A stretch of 64,000 nt of DNA from an uncultured Paracoccaceae bacterium (GTDB lineage Bacteria; Pseudomonadota; Alphaproteobacteria; Rhodobacterales; Rhodobacteraceae), in the NCBI GenBank assembly GCA_947500055.1, contig CANMQO010000005.1, forward strand, positions 62,001 through 126,000, in the 5' to 3' direction. The position numbers and the translations under genes are program-made. Below, piece by piece: positions 58,942 to 64,000 of the stretch. Numbering within the stretch: position 1 is the stretch's first letter; every line of letters starts with the position of its first letter. Under the pieces are notes generated by a model, which saw only the letters and a program-made list of their open reading frames with translations, had not been told where the DNA came from and did no database searches.

Positions 58942-59973
58942 ATGACAACAAGACGTAAGTTTATTCAGGGGGCCGCGGTTGCCGCCCCGGCGACACTGGC
59001 CGCACCTGCACTTGCCCAAGGCACAATCCAATGGCGGATGCAGACCTATGCCGGTGCTGCACTTGCCGCCGAGGTGATTGACCCGGCAATCAAGATGTTC
59101 AACCAGATCGCGGGCGACCGGATGCAGATTGAACTGTTTTATGCCGACCAGTTGGTGCCAACAGGCGAACTGTTTCAGGCATTGCAGCGCGGCACCATTG
59201 ACGCGGTACAATCCGATGATGACAGCATGGCATCGCCTACCGATGTGACGGTGTTTGGTGGCTATTTCCCGTTTGGATCCCGCTACTCACTGGATGTGCC
59301 GGTGCTGTTCAATCAATATGGCCTGAACGAAATCTGGGCCGAGGAATATGCCGCCGTTGGTGTCAAACATATCAGTGCCGGCGCGTGGGATCCCTGCCAT
59401 TTTGCCACAAAGGATCCGATCCGCAGTCTTGAGGATATGAAAGGCAAGCGCATCTTTACCTTCCCCACCGCTGGCCGCTTCCTGTCGCAATTCGGGGTCG
59501 TACCGGTGAACCTGCCCTGGGAAGATATCGAGGTTGCGGTGCAAACCGGCGAGTTGGACGGGATTGCCTGGTCGGGCATTACCGAGGACTACACCGTCGG
59601 CTGGGCGGATGTGACCAACTACTTCCTGACCAATAACATCTCGGGTGCATGGATCGGTCATTTCTTTGCCAATATGGAGCGTTGGAACGAACTGCCAGAG
59701 GACCTGCAGATGTTGTTCCAGGTCTGCTGTGAGCAGTCCCACTATTACCGCCAGCACTGGTATTGGGGCGGCGAAGCCAATTTGCGGGTCAATGGCACCA
59801 AGATGGAATTGACCACCATCCCGGATGAGGAATGGGCCACCGTAGAAGCCGCCGGGCGCGAGTTCTGGGAAGAAATCGCCGCAGAGTCCGACACCAAGCG
59901 GAAGGTGGTTGACATCTTCAAGCAGTATAACGCCGATATGGAACGGGCAGGACGGCCTTACCGTTATACCTGA
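58942..59973 (+). CDS. TRAP transporter solute-binding protein (DctP family)
   Basis: The 343-residue protein has a twin-arginine-type start (MTTRRKFIQGAAVAAPATL, with TRRKF) and mature end near APALAQ, so it is probably exported by Tat. The mature part is the DctP family periplasmic binding fold: TYAGAALAAEVIDPAIKMFN, GELDGIAWSGITEDYTVGW and FPTAGRFLSQFGVVPVNLPW. The family binds mostly carboxylates through Arg. Substrate unknown. AAGGAG precedes the ATG. Confidence 0.94.
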   Translation: MTTRRKFIQGAAVAAPATLAAPALAQGTIQWRMQTYAGAALAAEVIDPAIKMFNQIAGDRMQIELFYADQLVPTGELFQALQRGTIDAVQSDDDSMASPTDVTVFGGYFPFGSRYSLDVPVLFNQYGLNEIWAEEYAAVGVKHISAGAWDPCHFATKDPIRSLEDMKGKRIFTFPTAGRFLSQFGVVPVNLPWEDIEVAVQTGELDGIAWSGITEDYTVGWADVTNYFLTNNISGAWIGHFFANMERWNELPEDLQMLFQVCCEQSHYYRQHWYWGGEANLRVNGTKMELTTIPDEEWATVEAAGREFWEEIAAESDTKRKVVDIFKQYNADMERAGRPYRYT

Positions 59974-59979
59974 CCCTGT

Positions 59980-60039
59980 CCCGGGCTTGACCCGGGACCT
60001 CCACCAGAACCAACGTAGAGGCCCCGGGTCAAGCCCGGG
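59980..60039. repeat. Inverted repeat between binding protein and ligase genes
   Basis: CCCGGGCTTGACCCGGG (59980-59996) and CCCGGGTCAAGCCCGGG (60023-60039) are perfect inverse copies of 17 bp, 26 bases apart. It is a common type of palindromic element in Alphaproteobacteria. In the operon transcript it would form a strong hairpin, raising the level of the upstream TRAP genes relative to downstream ones. Confidence 0.8.
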
Positions 60040-60065
60040 GCACCTTTCCGACAGAGGATAGTTTC

Positions 60066-61430
60066 ATGCCCGGCAATCTGACTTTCGACGACCTGAAATC
60101 CCGCGTTGAAGACGGGTCAATCGACACGGTCCTGACCTGTTTCGTCGATATGCAGGGCCGGTTGATGGGCAAACGGTTTCACGCGGTGAATTTTGTCCAA
60201 TCATCATTCAAGGAAACTCATTGCTGTAACTATCTGCTGGCCACTGATCTGGAGATGGCGACGCCCGATGGCTATGCCTCGACCAGTTGGGAAAAGGGTT
60301 ACGGCGATTACGTGATGGCCCCGGACCTAACCACGATCCGCCTGACCCCGTGGTTGGAAGGCACGGCGATGGTGCTGTGCGATATCCTTGATCATCACAC
60401 CCACGCCCCGGTTCCCCACGACCCCCGCGCCATCCTGAAAAAGCAGATCGCCCGGCTGGAGGCATTGGGTCTTGATGCGATGATGGCCACCGAGTTGGAG
60501 TTCTTTCTGTTCGAGAAAAGCTTTGATGAGATCCGCAAGGACGGCTTTCGCGATCTGGCCCCGATCAGCGGCTATAACGAAGATTACCACATCCTGCAGA
60601 CCACCAAGGAAGAGGGCGTCATGCGCCCCATCCGCAACCACCTGTTTGCTGCCGGCTTGCCGATTGAGAATACGAAGGGCGAGGCAGAGACCGGGCAGGA
60701 AGAGCTGAACATCCGCTATGCGCCCGCCCTTGATTGCGCCGATCACCACACGATTGCCAAAAACGCGGTCAAGGAAATCGCCTGGGCCCATGGACGCGCC
60801 GCAACCTTCCTGCCCAAGTGGCATCACGACAAGGTTGGCAGTTCGTCCCATGTCCATCAGTCGCTTTGGAAGGACGGGGAGCCTGTATTTTATGATGCGG
60901 ATGCTGATCTGGGCATGTCGGAGCTGATGAAGAACTACATGGCCGGGCTGATCGCCTATGCCCCTGACTACACGTTTTTCCTCGCCCCCTATGTCAACAG
61001 CTATAAACGCTTTTCCAAGGGCACCTTTGCCCCGACCAAGACCGTCTGGTCGGTCGATAACCGCACTGCCGGTTTCCGCCTGTGTGGTGACGGCACCAAA
61101 GGCGTGCGTGTCGAATGCCGCATCGGTGGGTCCGACCTCAACCCCTATCTGGCGCAGGCGGCGATGCTGGCCGCCGGGATCAAGGGGATCGAGGACAAGA
61201 TGGAGCTTGCCCCGCCGACCCGAGGCGACGTGTACGAGGATGCCAAGGCGGCAGATATTCCCCAGACCCTGCGCGCCGCGACCGAGACCTTGCGCAATTC
61301 GACATTCCTGCGTGCTGCAATGGGCGACGATGTGATTGACCATTACACACGATGCGCAGAATGGGAGCAGGAAGAGTTTGATCGCGTCGTCACCGATTGG
61401 GAAATCGCACGCGGATTTGAAAGGGCCTAA
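60066..61430 (+). CDS. Glutamine synthetase family protein (gamma-glutamyl-amine ligase-like)
   Basis: The 454-residue protein has the GS fold: N-terminal VDMQGRLMGKRFHAVNF, ATELEFFLFEKSFDE (metal Glu), SSHVHQSLWKDG, and AATETLRNSTFLRAAMG. It is shorter and more divergent than housekeeping GlnA, and lies in a catabolic operon, so it probably ligates glutamate to an amine (as PuuA, IpuC or ethanolamine ligase do). Which amine cannot be told. It follows the inverted repeat; the aldehyde dehydrogenase begins 3 bp after its stop. Confidence 0.9.
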   Translation: MPGNLTFDDLKSRVEDGSIDTVLTCFVDMQGRLMGKRFHAVNFVQSSFKETHCCNYLLATDLEMATPDGYASTSWEKGYGDYVMAPDLTTIRLTPWLEGTAMVLCDILDHHTHAPVPHDPRAILKKQIARLEALGLDAMMATELEFFLFEKSFDEIRKDGFRDLAPISGYNEDYHILQTTKEEGVMRPIRNHLFAAGLPIENTKGEAETGQEELNIRYAPALDCADHHTIAKNAVKEIAWAHGRAATFLPKWHHDKVGSSSHVHQSLWKDGEPVFYDADADLGMSELMKNYMAGLIAYAPDYTFFLAPYVNSYKRFSKGTFAPTKTVWSVDNRTAGFRLCGDGTKGVRVECRIGGSDLNPYLAQAAMLAAGIKGIEDKMELAPPTRGDVYEDAKAADIPQTLRAATETLRNSTFLRAAMGDDVIDHYTRCAEWEQEEFDRVVTDWEIARGFERA

Positions 61431-61433
61431 GAC

Positions 61434-62801
61434 ATGATTACCTGTACCTCGCCGATCGACGGATCGGTTTATGCCGAAAGGCCTGTGCTGACGGCGTCAG
61501 AGGCGCAAGACGCCGTTGCCCGCGCCAAGGCCGCGCAGGCCGATTGGGCGGCGTGTCCGCTGGCCGAGCGGATCGCGCTTGTCATGGATGGTGTCGCCAA
61601 GGTTGGGGCGAAGAACGATCAGATCGTGCCCGAACTGGCGTGGCAAATGGGCCGCCCTGTCCGCTATGGTGGCGAATTTGGCGGCTTTAACGAACGTGCC
61701 ACATATATGGCTGACATCGCCAAGGACGCGCTGGCCGATATTGTGATCGAAGATAGCGATGCCTTTCGCCGGGTGATCAAGCGGGTGCCACATGGTGTCG
61801 TACTGGTCGTGGCCCCCTGGAACTATCCTTACATGACGGCCATCAACACCGTCGCCCCGGCCCTGATTGCGGGTAATACGGTGGTGCTGAAACATGCCAG
61901 CCAGACCCCCTTGGTCGGCGAACGTATGGTGCAGGCCTTTCATGCTGCCGGTGTGCCTTCGGACGTGTTTCAGAATGTGTTTCTGGATCATCAGACGACG
62001 TCTGACCTGATCACTGCGAAATCCTTTGGCTTCGTGAATTTCACCGGTTCCGTCGGGGGCGGTCAGGCGATTGAACGTGCCGCGGCGGGCACATTCACCG
62101 GTATCGGGCTGGAACTTGGCGGCAAGGATCCCGGCTATGTCTGTGATGACGCTGATCTGGATGCGGCTGTTGATACGCTGATTGACGGTGCGATGTTCAA
62201 CGCGGGGCAGTGTTGCTGCGGGATTGAGCGTATCTATGTTGCCGAGCAACATTTTGATGCCTTCGTGGAGAAGGCGGTAGCCATTGTGAACGGCTACAAG
62301 TTGGGCGACCCGCTCGACCCTGAAACGACACTGGGGCCGATGTCGCATAAACGCTTTGCCGCTGAGGTACGGACGCAGATAGAGGAGGCGGTCGCCGAAG
62401 GCGCAACCGCGCATATCGCGACCTTTGCCGAGGATGATGGCGGCGCCTATCTGACCCCGCAAATCCTGACCAACGTGACCCACGACATGCGGGTGATGCG
62501 TGATGAAAGCTTTGGCCCTGTTGTCGGCATCATGCCGGTCAAGGATGATGCGGAGGCGATTAAGCTGATGAATGACAGCCATTTCGGGCTGACTGCGTCG
62601 GTCTGGACGAAAGACGCCGCGCGTGCTGAGGCCATCGCAGATCAGATCGAAACCGGCACCGTGTTCATGAACCGCGCCGACTACCTCGATCCCGGCCTGT
62701 GCTGGACGGGCTGCAAAGACACCGGGCGCGGTGGTGGTCTGTCCCTGATCGGCTATCACAACCTGACCCGTCCCAAATCCTACCATCTGAAGAAGGCTTA
62801 G
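61434..62801 (+). CDS. Aldehyde dehydrogenase family protein
   Basis: The 455-residue NAD(P)-dependent dehydrogenase shows Glu227 in GLELGGKDPGY, catalytic Cys261 in NAGQCCCGIERIYV and the C-terminal FGLTASVWTKD..RADYLDPGLCWTGCKDTGRG. Its substrate class cannot be told; a gamma-glutamyl amino aldehyde fits the operon, with the alcohol dehydrogenase immediately downstream (3-bp gap). Slightly shorter than usual (about 480). Confidence 0.93.
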   Translation: MITCTSPIDGSVYAERPVLTASEAQDAVARAKAAQADWAACPLAERIALVMDGVAKVGAKNDQIVPELAWQMGRPVRYGGEFGGFNERATYMADIAKDALADIVIEDSDAFRRVIKRVPHGVVLVVAPWNYPYMTAINTVAPALIAGNTVVLKHASQTPLVGERMVQAFHAAGVPSDVFQNVFLDHQTTSDLITAKSFGFVNFTGSVGGGQAIERAAAGTFTGIGLELGGKDPGYVCDDADLDAAVDTLIDGAMFNAGQCCCGIERIYVAEQHFDAFVEKAVAIVNGYKLGDPLDPETTLGPMSHKRFAAEVRTQIEEAVAEGATAHIATFAEDDGGAYLTPQILTNVTHDMRVMRDESFGPVVGIMPVKDDAEAIKLMNDSHFGLTASVWTKDAARAEAIADQIETGTVFMNRADYLDPGLCWTGCKDTGRGGGLSLIGYHNLTRPKSYHLKKA

Positions 62802-62804
62802 AAG

Positions 62805-63950
62805 ATGTCACCGACTGCCAACTGGTCATACCCCACATCAATCCGCTTTGGCGCGGGGCGGATCGCAGAGATTGCCGATGCCTGTGCCGCCGCAGGGATC
62901 ACAAAACCATTGCTGATCACGGATCGCGGCCTCGCGGATATGGACATCACAACCCGCACACTGGACCTGCTGGAAGCTGCCGGGTTGGGTCGCGCCATCT
63001 TTGCGGATGTGGACCCGAACCCCAATGAAAAGAACGCCGCTGCTGGCGTGCAAGCCTTCAATGAAGGCGGGCATGATGGGGTTGTCGCCTTTGGCGGTGG
63101 GTCGGGTCTTGATCTGGGTAAGCTGGTGGCATTTTTGGCGGGCCAAACACGCCCGCTTTGGGATTTTGAGGATATCGGCGATTGGTGGACCCGCGCGGAT
63201 GCGGATGCCATTGCCCCCATCGTGGCGGTGCCCACGACAGCCGGAACCGGATCAGAGGTCGGGCGCGCCTCTGTCATCACCAATTCGGAAACGGCAGAGA
63301 AAAAGATTATCTTTCACCCCAAATTCCTGCCGAGCGTGGTGATCTGCGACCCCGAACTGACTGTTGGGATGCCCAAATTCATTACCGCAGGCACCGGCCT
63401 TGATGCCTTTGCCCATTGTGTGGAGGCTTACAGCTCCCCGCATTATCACCCGATGAGCCAGGGCATGGCGCTGGAAGGGATGCGGTTGGTCAAGGAATAC
63501 CTGCCCCGCGCCTATGCGGATGGAACCGATATCGAAGCGCGGGCGCATATGATGTCGGCCGCCGCGATGGGGGCCACGGCGTTCCAAAAAGGGCTTGGCG
63601 CCATTCATGCGCTGTCACACCCGGTTGGGGCGATTTATCATACGCATCACGGCACGACGAATGCGGTGTTCATGCCAGCGGTGCTGCAATTCAATAAATC
63701 AGCGATTGCGGACAGGTTTGATGCAGCTGCGGCCTATCTGGGGATTGAGGGTGGATTTGACGGGTTCTGCAGTTTTGTGGATGATTTCAACGCGTCCTTC
63801 GCCATTCCCAAAACGCTGGCTTGCCTTGGCATAGAGAGCCCCGATATCGACCGGATCGTCGCCGGTGCGTTGATTGACCCCAGCACCGGCGGCAACCCGA
63901 TCGAGATGACTGCTGAGAACACCAGGGCGCTGTTGCAACAGGTACTCTGA
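62805..63950 (+). CDS. Iron-containing alcohol dehydrogenase
   Basis: The 381-residue protein belongs to the group III (Fe-ADH) family: the GGGSGLDLGK nucleotide loop, GTGSEVGRASVITN, GTGLDAFAHCVEAYSSPHYHP and HALSHPVGAIYHTHHG with the metal-binding Asp/His residues. It would oxidise an alcohol to the aldehyde handled by the preceding gene. It is the last complete gene; the operon may end here or go on beyond the window. The remaining 50 bp show no supported feature. Confidence 0.94.
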   Translation: MSPTANWSYPTSIRFGAGRIAEIADACAAAGITKPLLITDRGLADMDITTRTLDLLEAAGLGRAIFADVDPNPNEKNAAAGVQAFNEGGHDGVVAFGGGSGLDLGKLVAFLAGQTRPLWDFEDIGDWWTRADADAIAPIVAVPTTAGTGSEVGRASVITNSETAEKKIIFHPKFLPSVVICDPELTVGMPKFITAGTGLDAFAHCVEAYSSPHYHPMSQGMALEGMRLVKEYLPRAYADGTDIEARAHMMSAAAMGATAFQKGLGAIHALSHPVGAIYHTHHGTTNAVFMPAVLQFNKSAIADRFDAAAAYLGIEGGFDGFCSFVDDFNASFAIPKTLACLGIESPDIDRIVAGALIDPSTGGNPIEMTAENTRALLQQVL

Positions 63951-64000
63951 CGCCCCCATCAACGGAACGTGTGTTGCGCGGTAGATTGACCTATGGTCAT

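Noticed and set aside
61497-62786. 429-codon open frame opposite the aldehyde dehydrogenase gene
   Set aside because: Shadow of a clear aldehyde dehydrogenase with catalytic motifs in the forward strand.
63951-64000. Short open frame on the minus strand at the window edge
   Set aside because: Only about 13 codons are visible before the edge; a gene beyond the window cannot be supported.

Overview
The window looks like chromosomal DNA of an alphaproteobacterium of the order Rhodobacterales (Roseobacter group). The basis is the gene content: DUF2794, DUF1636 and Lin0512 proteins, CbtAB, an aerobic-type CobN/CobO/CobW cobalamin pathway, GTG-started smc, a CtrA-type box, and short dispersed intergenic repeats of a kind common in this group. 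Coding density is high. Many neighbouring genes overlap by ATGA, GTGA or TGATG, and I see no rRNA, tRNA, CRISPR array, phage or insertion sequence. The genus cannot be fixed from this sequence.

Layout. 1-7.1 kb: two tandem I78-like lipoproteins, DUF2794, an M17 aminopeptidase/NlpC-P60 pair, a beta-carbonic anhydrase, a DUF4139 protein and a membrane pYEATS protein. 7.2-12.1 kb: asd and dapA (lysine/diaminopimelate pathway) around a small secreted protein, then a soluble lytic transglycosylase. 12.2-19.9 kb: EamA exporter, mnmD with a divergent DAO-type oxidase (a probable split MnmC), membrane protein, EEP hydrolase, HTD2-type dehydratase, VOC protein, FMN reductase and a ThDP enzyme.

19.9-49.6 kb is a dispersed cobalamin/cobalt region. 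The first block holds bluB, two Lin0512 paralogues, a YrbL-like kinase, cobO, a DUF925 nucleotidyltransferase, cobN, a GNAT, cobW, DUF1636, and cbtB-cbtA plus a His-rich periplasmic protein behind a cobalamin riboswitch. smc, a TbpB-like lipoprotein, an MltB-type transglycosylase and small genes follow. Then come cobD, cobC and DUF1636; a degenerate receiver with a CtrA-like box; a glutathionyl-hydroquinone reductase; and small stress-type genes. The last block is cbiX-cobH-cobL-cobI-cbiG/cobJ-cobM. Together these cover cobalt uptake, cobalt chelation (CobN), much of the corrin methylation series, adenosylation, lower-ligand synthesis and aminopropanol-arm assembly. cobA, cobB, cobG/cobZ, cobK, cobQ, cobS and cobT are not in the window.

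50.4-55.2 kb is the least familiar part. A SARP/TPR-type regulator lies divergent to an operon of three genes: a soluble PAP2/vanadium-haloperoxidase-fold enzyme with an N-terminal (Asn-Ala-Glu)7 repeat, a 63-residue protein, and a subtilisin-like protease without a signal peptide. 55.2-64 kb is a catabolic operon: RpiR regulator, N-formylglutamate amidohydrolase family enzyme, TRAP transporter, glutamine-synthetase-like ligase, aldehyde dehydrogenase and iron alcohol dehydrogenase. Its content suggests breakdown of an imported amine or amino alcohol through gamma-glutamyl intermediates.

Non-coding signals include several terminators, one cobalamin riboswitch, two copies of an 11-bp phased repeat, a dispersed 34-bp repeat with one copy in frame inside cobN, and a family of hairpin elements sharing a CCCGCCATCCC core, one of which forms the end of cobJ and another the N-terminus of cobI.
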